This document shows positions 17,266 to 25,668 of a stretch of DNA of 42,463 bases, in pieces; the first letter of the stretch is position 1; every line of letters starts with the position of its first letter. The notes beneath the pieces are model-generated. The model was not told where the DNA came from and ran no database searches. It was given only the letters and a program-made list of their open reading frames with translations. The DNA is from Dehalococcoidia bacterium (GTDB taxonomy: Bacteria; Chloroflexota; Dehalococcoidia; UBA2979). Both the position numbers and the translations under genes were made by a program. The DNA lies in contig JAPYRK010000015.1 in the NCBI GenBank assembly GCA_029941115.1, positions 1 through 42,463 of the forward strand, in the 5' to 3' direction.

Positions 17266-18240
17266 ATGGTAAATACAATTTCGGGATCTATGAACTCGTC
17301 TGATCTCGGTTGGACTCTTTCACATGAACATCTTGTTAGTGGGATGGGTGGAATGGATAAGATCACTCAACTGTATGATCGCGACGAAGCTCTTAGACGA
17401 TGTCAAGAGGCGCTTGAGGTGGTCTATGCAAGTGGAATACGAACAATAATAGATTGTACGCCATTGGACCTCGGTAGGCAGGCAGACGTATTTGAGCGAT
17501 TAGCGGACACTTCACCTATAAATGTAATCGCCGCTACTGGCTTATACAGGTGGGTTCCTTTGACTTATTACACGTGGAGCCCGGATGCGATTGCCGAGTA
17601 CTTTATTAAGGACATCGAGATTGGATTAGAATCGACCTCTGTGAAGGCTGGAATTATCAAGTTGGCTTGGGATTATGAATATCAAATTGATGATGGACCC
17701 GGATCTCCTCGCTTTCAACTTGAGAAAGCTGCACGCGGCGCCGCGAGGGCCTCACGCGCGACTGGTACTCCAATTACTTGCCATACAAGAGCTCTGGACG
17801 AGTTAGGCTTACCATTATTGGATATTTTCGAAGACGAAGGTCTGGATTTAAGGGCAGTGACTATTGGCCATAGTAGTGACTCTCGAGATATGTCTTACAT
17901 AAATCAATTACTCGGTCGTGGCGCAACAGTTGGGCTCGATAGATTTCAATCAGTCTTACCGGAAAATGAAAAAATTCGTCGGTCCCAGATTGCGTTCAAT
18001 TTAATTCAGTCTGGGTTCGGAGGCCAGATTTGTTTGGGCCATGATTCAGCTGCTTACAGCATTAATCTAGGACCATCTAGTGGAGGAGGCCGTGCTGAAG
18101 ACAGTAATTGTTGGTTACCAGTGCCAGATTGGCAAATTCCTTGGCTTCTAGAGCAAGGTGTGTCAAATTCCGACATAGATGATGTAATGTCGAAATCTAT
18201 TTCGAAAACTTTCGATGCTGCTAGTAGAATGTCCACATAA
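17266..18240 (+). CDS. Phosphotriesterase-family metal-dependent hydrolase
   Basis: 324-aa TIM-barrel amidohydrolase-superfamily member. The full PTE ligand set is visible: LSHEHL (HxH, about residues 20-22), AGIIKLAWDYE (the Lys that is usually carboxylated), TCHTRA and GHSSDS (two His), and LGHDSA (the catalytic Asp). PTE-like proteins include lactonases, phosphotriesterases and esterases. Most natural members are lactonases or of unknown substrate. The neighbouring PPOX protein, VOC protein and thiolase-like pair suggest a ring-opened or lactone intermediate, but this is inference. Confidence 0.92.
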   Translation: MVNTISGSMNSSDLGWTLSHEHLVSGMGGMDKITQLYDRDEALRRCQEALEVVYASGIRTIIDCTPLDLGRQADVFERLADTSPINVIAATGLYRWVPLTYYTWSPDAIAEYFIKDIEIGLESTSVKAGIIKLAWDYEYQIDDGPGSPRFQLEKAARGAARASRATGTPITCHTRALDELGLPLLDIFEDEGLDLRAVTIGHSSDSRDMSYINQLLGRGATVGLDRFQSVLPENEKIRRSQIAFNLIQSGFGGQICLGHDSAAYSINLGPSSGGGRAEDSNCWLPVPDWQIPWLLEQGVSNSDIDDVMSKSISKTFDAASRMST

Positions 18241-18263
18241 GAATTGAATAGGAGATATGCATA

Positions 18264-18659
18264 ATGTTTAAGGGAATAGACCACATAGTTATTTCGGTAT
18301 CTGACATGGCTGAGGGTTTAGAAAAATACGGTGCCATTTTTGGAAAAGGCGCTGACAGGACTGGTGAGCCTGAGGGGGCTGGTTTTTTAACAGCTCATTT
18401 TGAGTTTGAGAACTCTGAAGTCGAACTTGTGCAACCCACTAATGATTCTGGACCCGTCGCGAAACATGTCGAGAAGACAGGTGGTGGAATGTATCTACTG
18501 TCGATGCGAGTTGAGGATATAGTTGCAACTTTGACGGAGCTACGATCTAAGAACGTTCGGCTAATTGGCGATCCGGGTGAGGGAGAGACTCCTAAAGGGC
18601 AAGTATTTGTTCATCCATCTGCGACTGGTGGAGTCCTTCTGCAGATTGTAGAAGGCTAA
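18264..18659 (+). CDS. VOC-superfamily protein, methylmalonyl-CoA epimerase-like but with altered metal site
   Basis: 131 aa with two beta-alpha-beta-beta-beta repeats. GIDHIVISVSDMAEGLEKYG is the first module and holds the first His ligand; VELVQP and LLQIVEG carry acidic or polar ligand positions. In methylmalonyl-CoA epimerase the second module starts with HH-I-A. Here it is GGGMYLLSMRVEDI, lacking the His. It may therefore be a divergent lyase or isomerase or a non-catalytic binding protein. Its TAA overlaps the convergent typA stop by 4 nt. Confidence 0.8.
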   Translation: MFKGIDHIVISVSDMAEGLEKYGAIFGKGADRTGEPEGAGFLTAHFEFENSEVELVQPTNDSGPVAKHVEKTGGGMYLLSMRVEDIVATLTELRSKNVRLIGDPGEGETPKGQVFVHPSATGGVLLQIVEG

Positions 18660-20500
18660 ACACTTACTTTTTTTGACCGTTTGATCTGTCTATTTCTCGA
18701 GAGCGTGTCAAGAGTTACTTTCCGCAGGCGAATAAGGCCTGGAGTTACTTCAAGACACTCATCTGCAGCAATAAATTCAAGAGCCTGCTCTAGCGAGAGT
18801 TCGATATTTGGCGTCAGATGCTCGGCCGTGTCAGCTGCTGAACTTCGCATATTGGTGAGCTTCTTTTCTCGACATGGATTGACATCCATGTCGTCTGCTC
18901 GGGCATTTTCTCCAACGATCATGCCTTCGTATGTAGCTACACCTGGACCAATAAATAGTTTTCCTCTCTCTTGTAAATTAACTAAAGCGTGGGTTGTAGA
19001 GGGCCCGGGTCGATCAGAAATCAGGCTACCTGATCCGCGTGTTCTTATTTCACCAAGCCACGGGACGAAACCAGCGGCGAGTCGGTTGATAATTCCAGTA
19101 CCCCGAGTGTTTGTCAGAAATTCAGTCTGAAAACCAATCAAACCACGGACGGGCGCTTCGAACTCTATGTGAGAGCTGCCGTTCCCATTACTGTTCATCT
19201 CTTTGAGTTGACCTTTTCGTTTTGCGAGACTTTGAGTAATCGCACCAACATATTCTTCATGAGTTTCGATAAACAAATGTTCCATTGGTTCATGCACTTT
19301 GCCATTGAGCTCCTTGGTCACCACTTCTGGTTTTCCAACGGTAAGTTCAAAGCCCTCTCGACGCATCGTTTCAATTAACACCGCAAGTTGTAATTCACCT
19401 CTGCCTTGAACAATCCATGTCTCTGAGCGGTCAGCAGGACTTACCTTCAAAGAGACATTTCCGATAACCTCGGACTCTAGTCGATTAGCTAGCATTCTAG
19501 GAGTGAGCTTTGATCCTTCTTTACCAGCGAGTGGAGATGTATTAATCCCTATCGTCATGGACATCGTCGGCTCGTCAACAGTGATTAAAGGCAGAGGTGT
19601 TGGGTTTTCCTGATCGGCAAGTGTTTCTCCAATTGTTATATCTGGCATTCCAGCAACTGCGATAATATCGCCAGGGCCGGCTCTCTCGGCGGCTACTCGA
19701 TCAAGCCCTTCGGTCGTGAATAACTCTGAAATTTTTGCGTTTTCTATTGTCCCGTCGCGACGGCAGTGTGAGACTATTTGACCACGCTGAATTTTACCCT
19801 CTACTACTCTACAGATTGCCAGTCGACCAAGGTGGGGAGACGAGTCTAAATTAGTAACAAGTGCTTGCAATTCTTGACTTCCCGTGTGTTGAGGCGCGGG
19901 GATGTGGTTTAGAAAAAGTTCGAATAGAGGTTTCATATCAGATCCTGTAGTTTCAAGGTCCCGTGAAGCAATCCCGGAGCGAGCGCTGCAGTAGACAATT
20001 GGGAAATCGATCTGCTCCTCCGTGGCGCCCAGGTCAAAGAACAATTCGTATACTTCGTCAATTACTTCAGCCACACGAGCGTCACCTCTATCAATTTTGT
20101 TAATCACCAGAATGACAGATAAATTAAGTTCGAGCGCTTTTCGCAAGACAAATCGAGTCTGCGGAAGAGGTCCCTCACTGGCATCGACAAGCAAAACTAC
20201 CCCGTCTACCATTGCCAACCCGCGCTCAACCTCACCTCCGAAGTCGGCGTGTCCGGGGGTATCGATGATATTTATCTTGGTATTCTCGTATGTCACAGAT
20301 GTGTTTTTGGCGAGAATCGTAATTCCTTTTTCACGTTCGAGATCCGTGGAGTCCATTACTCGATCCACTAATCTTTTATCTTCTTTGTCACCTGAGGATT
20401 GCTGAAGCAGCGCATCAACTAGCGTTGTTTTCCCATGATCGACGTGAGCGATCATCGCTACATTTCTGATCCTAATTGTCTCTAGCATTTGATGCTCCAT
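18656..20500 (-). CDS. typA: Ribosome-associated translational GTPase TypA/BipA
   Basis: 614 aa, the normal family length. G1 is AHVDHGKTTL, G2 includes EREKGITI, G3 is DTPGHADFGGEVERGL, G4 is NKID and G5 is YCSARSG. The EF-G-like domains III and V and the BipA-specific C-terminal block (RGTGIINRLAAGFVPW, DRPGPSTTHAL) follow. It acts on the ribosome in 50S assembly and stress adaptation. The start could be 20500 or the ATG four codons later (MLETIRIRN). Its stop overlaps that of the convergent VOC gene. An 8-bp inverted repeat (20520-20552) lies upstream. Confidence 0.97.
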   Translation of the reverse strand: MEHQMLETIRIRNVAMIAHVDHGKTTLVDALLQQSSGDKEDKRLVDRVMDSTDLEREKGITILAKNTSVTYENTKINIIDTPGHADFGGEVERGLAMVDGVVLLVDASEGPLPQTRFVLRKALELNLSVILVINKIDRGDARVAEVIDEVYELFFDLGATEEQIDFPIVYCSARSGIASRDLETTGSDMKPLFELFLNHIPAPQHTGSQELQALVTNLDSSPHLGRLAICRVVEGKIQRGQIVSHCRRDGTIENAKISELFTTEGLDRVAAERAGPGDIIAVAGMPDITIGETLADQENPTPLPLITVDEPTMSMTIGINTSPLAGKEGSKLTPRMLANRLESEVIGNVSLKVSPADRSETWIVQGRGELQLAVLIETMRREGFELTVGKPEVVTKELNGKVHEPMEHLFIETHEEYVGAITQSLAKRKGQLKEMNSNGNGSSHIEFEAPVRGLIGFQTEFLTNTRGTGIINRLAAGFVPWLGEIRTRGSGSLISDRPGPSTTHALVNLQERGKLFIGPGVATYEGMIVGENARADDMDVNPCREKKLTNMRSSAADTAEHLTPNIELSLEQALEFIAADECLEVTPGLIRLRKVTLDTLSRNRQIKRSKKVSV

Positions 20501-20698
20501 TGAGTAAGTGTTTTGCGTCTTGAGCTTAAAGTCAATTTTTTTAAAAGCTCAAAGGTACTCGACCTAGTTTCGGTATAAGTTCAACTGTGTGCAAATCAAA
20601 ATAGCTTTGTGAACCAATCGTGAGATTACTTCCACTAATCGGTTTACACTTGTTTGTATATTTTGAAGTTGTATTAATAGCTTAAGTGGGAATCTGCC

Positions 20699-21724
20699 AT
20701 GGTCAATACACATGTTGTAAACAAGGACTGGATATCCCAGTTAAATGAACCACCGCTCGAACCTGATTTGCCAATAATTGATCCACATCATCATTTCTGG
20801 GTTAGGCCTGATCCGGATCAAACCTACGTTCTTGATGATCTCATTTTGGACGTTGCTGGACATAACGTTCGACAGACTGTTTTTATTGAATGTAATTCGA
20901 TGTACCGTGGCGATGGCGAACTCATGATGGCCCCGGTTGGCGAAACCGAGTACGTTCAAGGCATAGCAGCCCAAAGTGCAAGCGGACAGTTTGGAGATAT
21001 CAGAGCTGCCGCTGGCATTGTTGGGTTTGCTGATTTGACTCTCGGTGAGGAGGTCACCCGGGTCCTGGACGCTCAGATCGCCGCCAGCCCCAATCGTTTT
21101 CGAGGTATTCGCCATCAGGCAACATGGGATTCGAGTGAAGATGTCCCAAACTCAAGAATTAATCCCCCGGAGAGTTTATTTCTTTCACAAAAATTTAGGG
21201 AAGGATTCTCTCAGTTAGAGAAATACAGTCTGTCGTTTGAGGCGTGGCTCTATCACACGCAGATTGAGGAACTAAAAGATTTGGCTAATCACTTCCCCAA
21301 TACAACAATTATTTTGAACCATTTGGGTGGCCCAATTGGAATTGGTCCCTATGCGAAAAACAGGGCGTCCGTTTTTTCGGAATGGAAGAGTGCTATTTCA
21401 AGTCTGGCTCAATGCCCCAATGTATATGCAAAAGTTGGCGGTATCCAAATGCCTGTGAATGGATTTGGTTGGGAGAAACTCCAGTCACCTCCTACTTCTG
21501 ACGAGTTGTTAGCTATAAATCGACCTTGGTATAGTCACATAATTGAGGTATTTGGTCCTTCTCGTTGCATGTTTGAGAGTAATTTTCCAGTCGACAAACA
21601 GTCATGCAGTTATTCAGTCCTATGGAATCAATTTAAGAAGCTTGCCCAAGATTTTTCAGAACCTGATCGTGACAGGCTTTTTCATGACACTGCGCTTGAA
21701 GTTTACAAACTTAATAAACACTAG
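20699..21724 (+). CDS. Amidohydrolase_2-family metal-dependent hydrolase (lactonase-like, COG3618 type)
   Basis: 341 aa. IIDPHHHFW is the N-terminal metal-binding motif, VFIECNSMYR follows beta-2, and the His-containing ILNHLGGPIG is at beta-6. MFESNFPVDK carries the catalytic Asp position of this family (the SNFP.D form is characteristic of COG3618 lactonases and TIM-barrel hydrolases). PTTSDELLAINRPWYSHIIEVFGPSRCMF spans the usual C-terminal block. Substrates in the family include rhamnono- and fucono-lactones and 2-pyrone-4,6-dicarboxylate. The ATG at 20699 follows an AT-rich stretch with TTGTTT and TATTAA, a possible promoter. Confidence 0.9.
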   Translation: MVNTHVVNKDWISQLNEPPLEPDLPIIDPHHHFWVRPDPDQTYVLDDLILDVAGHNVRQTVFIECNSMYRGDGELMMAPVGETEYVQGIAAQSASGQFGDIRAAAGIVGFADLTLGEEVTRVLDAQIAASPNRFRGIRHQATWDSSEDVPNSRINPPESLFLSQKFREGFSQLEKYSLSFEAWLYHTQIEELKDLANHFPNTTIILNHLGGPIGIGPYAKNRASVFSEWKSAISSLAQCPNVYAKVGGIQMPVNGFGWEKLQSPPTSDELLAINRPWYSHIIEVFGPSRCMFESNFPVDKQSCSYSVLWNQFKKLAQDFSEPDRDRLFHDTALEVYKLNKH

Positions 21725-21747
21725 GCTGCTTGACTAGGTAATCTGGT

Positions 21748-22851
21748 ATGCACATAATTCGGCTTGTACTTTTCGGTTCACTACTACTTCTTGTATCCTG
21801 CTCGACTGAAATTACATCAACAAGCGATCAAAATTATTCGGTTGATGATCGTATTTCCTTGGGTGGACCTAGGACATTTCGACTTGGATTCAGTAATACC
21901 CCTAAAACTATGTCTGCGGTTGATCAAGAATCCATCTGGAATCATGCGGCTCAGTTTGGTGAAGTGATGGTTGTCCACCGAACTATCTCATGGTCAGAAT
22001 TTGCTGAGGGAGAATTTATTGTTTCACAAAAATATGGTGATGAAGTAATCGCGCTAAAGCAAGCTGTGAGACAACGAGATCTAGACCTAGTACTGGTGCT
22101 CGATGTTTTTGATTCTACTGGTGAGAAAATAGCGATGCTTCCGGCAGCACTCGAAAATTCGAACTTTTCAGATGATTTGGTCTCGTCAGTATTACTCAAC
22201 GAAGTTTCTTTTTTGGCCAGGAATTTGAACCCTTGGGCGATGATCATAGGGAATGAAATCAATTCAGTTTTTGAACGAAATCCAGATTTATATTTTTCTT
22301 ATATTGAGCTTTATGAAGATTTGTATAAACGTACCAAGGAGATTAATCCCACGATGATCGTGGCTCCTTCATTTGCGTACGAGGAGTTGATCGGGAATAT
22401 TCCGGGAACTGCCCAATATGCACCCCGTTGGTCTTTGGTCGAGCCACTCACAGATATTATGGATACTTTCGCATTTTCGTCATTTCCCTCATATATGTAT
22501 CCCGTTGCGCGATCAATTCCAGCAAACTACTACAAGCAAATTGCCGAGAACGTCCACCTTCCAATTTCATTTTTAGCCACAGGATTTCATGTGGGTGAAG
22601 GAATGAATGAAGACCAAGTGACGACAGTAACAGAGCAACGTCGTTTTTTGGAGAGACTATTTCAAGAATCTGACGATTTAGATGTCATTTTGGTGACATG
22701 GTTGTTAGCTAGAGACTCTTTAATTATCCCTGAAAGATATGCAAGTTTGTCGAGATCCGGTTTATTCGATATAGCAGATGCGCCGAGACCTGGTTGGGCG
22801 GTCTGGAGTAGAGCCTCCCGTCGACCCTTGGCCGTCCCAATATTTGATTGA
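21748..22851 (+). CDS. Lipoprotein with glycoside hydrolase-like TIM barrel, putative nucleophile missing
   Basis: 367 aa. The signal peptide MHIIRLVLFGSLLLLVSC carries lipobox LVSC (Cys18), so it is anchored outside the membrane. The rest has the strand/helix order of a clan GH-A barrel: LDLVLVLDVFDS, then WAMIIGNEINS (NE at 169-170, the acid/base position at beta-4), MIVAPSFAYEE, TFAFSSFPSYMYP (beta-6), and PISFLATGFHVGEG at beta-7. GH-A enzymes have a Glu nucleophile in an xxE-T-G-W/Y motif at beta-7; here the aligned residue is Ala277. It may therefore be a carbohydrate-binding pseudoenzyme or use another residue. It is followed by split transketolase genes. Confidence 0.6.
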   Translation: MHIIRLVLFGSLLLLVSCSTEITSTSDQNYSVDDRISLGGPRTFRLGFSNTPKTMSAVDQESIWNHAAQFGEVMVVHRTISWSEFAEGEFIVSQKYGDEVIALKQAVRQRDLDLVLVLDVFDSTGEKIAMLPAALENSNFSDDLVSSVLLNEVSFLARNLNPWAMIIGNEINSVFERNPDLYFSYIELYEDLYKRTKEINPTMIVAPSFAYEELIGNIPGTAQYAPRWSLVEPLTDIMDTFAFSSFPSYMYPVARSIPANYYKQIAENVHLPISFLATGFHVGEGMNEDQVTTVTEQRRFLERLFQESDDLDVILVTWLLARDSLIIPERYASLSRSGLFDIADAPRPGWAVWSRASRRPLAVPIFD

Positions 22852-22925
22852 ATTAGGATAGTGATGCACTCAGGCTATGAGTAGGTATACTTCTACTGAA
22901 TGGTTTTATAGGGGAATTGATTCTC

Positions 22926-23741
22926 GTGCCAGATTTAGAAATCGAACTAATTTGTAAGCAGATTCGTCGACATATTGTCCGAATGGTATACGAAGCAAAG
23001 TCAGGTCACATTGGTGGCTCAATGTCTGCTGTAGAGATAATGACTGTTCTTTATTCGGAATTTTTGAACCACGACTCAGAAAGACCAGATTGGCCTGATC
23101 GTGACCGATTTATTATGAGTAAGGGGCACGCGACACCGGTGCAATATGCCGTTTTATCACAATTTGGTTATATCCCAGAAGATGAATTAAAAACATTTAG
23201 ACAATTAGGTACGCGATTGCAGGGGCATTCTGTTCTTGGAAAACCTCCCGGCGTTGAAAATTCAGCAGGATCACTTGGAATGGGGTTGTCATTTGGCCTA
23301 GGGCAGCGTCTGGGTTTGCGTCTCAAGGGTAGTGGGGCAAATGTTTTTGTTCTTATGGGTGATGGCGAGCATAATGAGGGTCAAATTTGGGAAGCGGCAA
23401 TGGCGGCTTCACATCATAAGGTGAGTAACCTTATTGGTCTCATAGATTTGAACGGGATTCAAAATGATGATTTCACCGAGAAAACGCTGAATACTAACTC
23501 TCTAGCTAATAAATATAGGGCGTTTGGGTGGCAGGTCCGGGACGATATAGACGGACACGATGTAGCTTCCGTTAGAGAGGCATTCTTATGGGCTCAGTCA
23601 ACGGCAATTGAGGGCCCAGTAGCACTGCAATTCAACACAGTAAAAGGGAAGGGCGTCTCATTTATGGAGAATAATCCGGCATTTCACGGGGCTCCGCCAA
23701 GTGATGACCAATTTAAACAAGCTATGACCGAACTTAGTTGA
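22926..23741 (+). CDS. Transketolase, N-terminal (ThDP-binding) subunit
   Basis: 271 aa from the GTG at 22926, chosen because AGGGGA lies 10 nt upstream; a TTG at 22917 is too close to that site. It is the pyrophosphate-binding half: GHIGGSMSAVEIMTVLY, RFIMSKGHATPVQYAVL, and the ThDP motif GDGEHNEGQIWEAAMAASHH (GDG...N). It transfers two-carbon ketol units together with the subunit encoded 17 bp downstream. Split transketolases are common in archaea, Thermotoga, Chloroflexota and sugar-catabolic operons, where they may act on unusual sugars or in aromatic precursor synthesis. Confidence 0.95.
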   Translation: MPDLEIELICKQIRRHIVRMVYEAKSGHIGGSMSAVEIMTVLYSEFLNHDSERPDWPDRDRFIMSKGHATPVQYAVLSQFGYIPEDELKTFRQLGTRLQGHSVLGKPPGVENSAGSLGMGLSFGLGQRLGLRLKGSGANVFVLMGDGEHNEGQIWEAAMAASHHKVSNLIGLIDLNGIQNDDFTEKTLNTNSLANKYRAFGWQVRDDIDGHDVASVREAFLWAQSTAIEGPVALQFNTVKGKGVSFMENNPAFHGAPPSDDQFKQAMTELS

Positions 23742-23758
23742 AGTGAAGGTAAATTGAA

Positions 23759-24700
23759 ATGATTAATGTACCTGATGAAGCCGCAACACGAGAGGCATTA
23801 GGTCCTGGGCTGCTTAAAGCAGCTGAGCGATCTGAAATCGTTGTGGTGGATGCAGACTTGGGGAAATCCACAACTGCACGTTTAATTGCAGATCAATACC
23901 CTGAGCGATTTATTACATTTGGAATAGCTGAGCAGAATATGGCATCAGCTGCCGCGGGTATAGCGACGACAGGGTTTACTGTGATTGCCTCAACATTTGC
24001 AGTTTTTGCTGAACATGCTTTTGATCAATGGCGTATGTCGGTCGCGCAACCGAATTTAGATGTGAAACTTTTTGCGTCTCATGGAGGAGTATCTAGCGGT
24101 GAGGATGGAGCCTCGGCTCAATCTGTTGAAGATGTCGGTGTATTTTCGTCTCTTGTTAATTTCACCGTGTGTGTCCCGGCTGATGTTGTTGAGGCTGAAG
24201 CAATGGTTGCTGCAGCCGTTGATAATTACGGACCATGGTACGTGCGGCTAGGTCGCGCAAAGGTACCCACAATATATGAGAATGGATCGTCTTTTCAAGT
24301 AGGTAAAGCTGATACGTTGCGTGAGGGTAACGATGTGTCAATTGTAGCTTGCGGTCTGATGGTTGATAGAGCCTTACAAGCAGCTGAACTGTTATCTGAT
24401 GATGGGATTAAGGCTCGTGTTATCAATATGTCGACTATCAGACCTCTAGACACAGCGACTCTTTTTAAAGCTGCAAGCGAAACTGGTGCGATAGTGGTTG
24501 CTGAAGAACATCTTGTTCATTCTGGGTTGGGGGCGTTATGTGCACAGGCTCTAGCTTCTAAGAACCCGGTCCCAATGGAGTTTGTGGGAATACAAAATCG
24601 GTATGGAGAATCTGGTAAGTGGTTTGAAATACTTGAATTATTAGGACTTACGGTGGAAGGTATTACCGACGCGACCCGCCGAGTGTTGTCGCGTAAATAG
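23759..24700 (+). CDS. Transketolase, C-terminal subunit
   Basis: 313 aa covering the pyrimidine-binding and C-terminal domains. ITFGIAEQNMASAAAGIA holds the Glu that activates ThDP, followed by FAVFAEHAFDQWRMSVAQPNL and VKLFASHGGVSSGEDGASAQ. The C-terminal domain starts near TLREGNDVSIVACGLMV. It pairs with the preceding gene to form the full enzyme. The stop lies only 6 nt from the stop of the convergent sugar isomerase-like gene. Confidence 0.95.
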   Translation: MINVPDEAATREALGPGLLKAAERSEIVVVDADLGKSTTARLIADQYPERFITFGIAEQNMASAAAGIATTGFTVIASTFAVFAEHAFDQWRMSVAQPNLDVKLFASHGGVSSGEDGASAQSVEDVGVFSSLVNFTVCVPADVVEAEAMVAAAVDNYGPWYVRLGRAKVPTIYENGSSFQVGKADTLREGNDVSIVACGLMVDRALQAAELLSDDGIKARVINMSTIRPLDTATLFKAASETGAIVVAEEHLVHSGLGALCAQALASKNPVPMEFVGIQNRYGESGKWFEILELLGLTVEGITDATRRVLSRK

Positions 24701-24706
24701 AAAATA

Positions 24707-25666
24707 CTATCTTATAATCCCTTTCCTTTTTACCATTTTCAAGCCTTCTTGAAGTCGTCTGGGACTTTGCCTTTGATCGATTTCAAAAGTAATGCTGGCA
24801 TCGGGATTGTGTTTACTTATTTGATTATGTAACCAATCGAAGTCCACTGAGCCAGTCCCAGGAGCGACGTGATCCTGTAGGCCTTCGACATCGTGGATAT
24901 GAAGACCAACCAATCTTTTTCCAGGACTAAATTCTTCGCCGATAGACCACCAAGCGCCGCGATCGGTTAACCCTAGTCGGTGCTGGACTTCTGCATGACC
25001 TACGTCATGTAAATAACCGACTACGTTCTTTGGATAAATGCCGAGCAAAACTTCGTACTCGTCTGGTAACGGAATTTCATGATAGTGCAATCGTGTTTCA
25101 ATTCCCAATGTAACGCCAGACTTATCAGCCTCTGATGTAAGAGTTGCTAGACTCCGTTGCGCACTTTCAAGATGCTTTGCGGCTTGAAGCTCGCGTTCTT
25201 TTTTTGCCATGAGGACCGTGTCTTTCACGCCTGAAGGAATAGATCCGTTATTTTTTTTGTAGGCCAGGCGAAGCGAACGTTCACTAGGCAATAGTCCGGT
25301 TCCAACGTGTCCTAAATGAACTACGACATGTTGGGCTCCGACTTCCGCAGCGAGTTTAATTGATTCGATGTGGTCCTCGACAGCGATAAGTCGCTCTCGA
25401 TCGTCAAGCGCAGCTAAATTCAGTCCGCGATTTTCTCCCTCGCCTGGATGGTTCTTTAGTGGAGCTGGACCATGTACACCAGTAATCGGGAGTGAGTTGT
25501 TACGCCGCAGTTCTTTTATTTGAACACTCGTCATGCTGTGGTTAACTTCGATAGCACTGAATCCGAGTTGACTCGCTACGTTCATGAATCGTCCCATATC
25601 AGCCTTAAATTGTTCTTGGACTCCCCACATTGTAGAGAGTGAAGCAAGAGGGAGTTTGAGAGGCAC
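24707..25666 (-). CDS. Xylose isomerase-like TIM-barrel sugar epimerase/isomerase family protein
   Basis: 319 aa, AP-endonuclease-2 fold. Candidate metal ligands appear in the usual order: Glu in GIETRLHYHE, Asp/His in LHDVGHAEVQ, His in GLHIHDVEG, and Glu in TFEIDQRQ. HVVVHLGHVG marks an earlier strand. The start is a GTG (25664-25666) only 2 nt after the ispG stop, with no clear SD, so the real start may be a little inside (ATG 13 codons on). It is the last gene of the ispG operon, although family members act on sugars or in inositol catabolism rather than isoprenoid synthesis. Confidence 0.75.
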   Translation of the reverse strand: MPLKLPLASLSTMWGVQEQFKADMGRFMNVASQLGFSAIEVNHSMTSVQIKELRRNNSLPITGVHGPAPLKNHPGEGENRGLNLAALDDRERLIAVEDHIESIKLAAEVGAQHVVVHLGHVGTGLLPSERSLRLAYKKNNGSIPSGVKDTVLMAKKERELQAAKHLESAQRSLATLTSEADKSGVTLGIETRLHYHEIPLPDEYEVLLGIYPKNVVGYLHDVGHAEVQHRLGLTDRGAWWSIGEEFSPGKRLVGLHIHDVEGLQDHVAPGTGSVDFDWLHNQISKHNPDASITFEIDQRQSPRRLQEGLKMVKRKGIIR

Positions 25667-25668
25667 TT

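Noticed and set aside
18681-19130. 149-codon plus-strand ORF opposite typA
   Set aside because: It lies wholly antisense to a strongly conserved gene and its translation has no recognisable domain.
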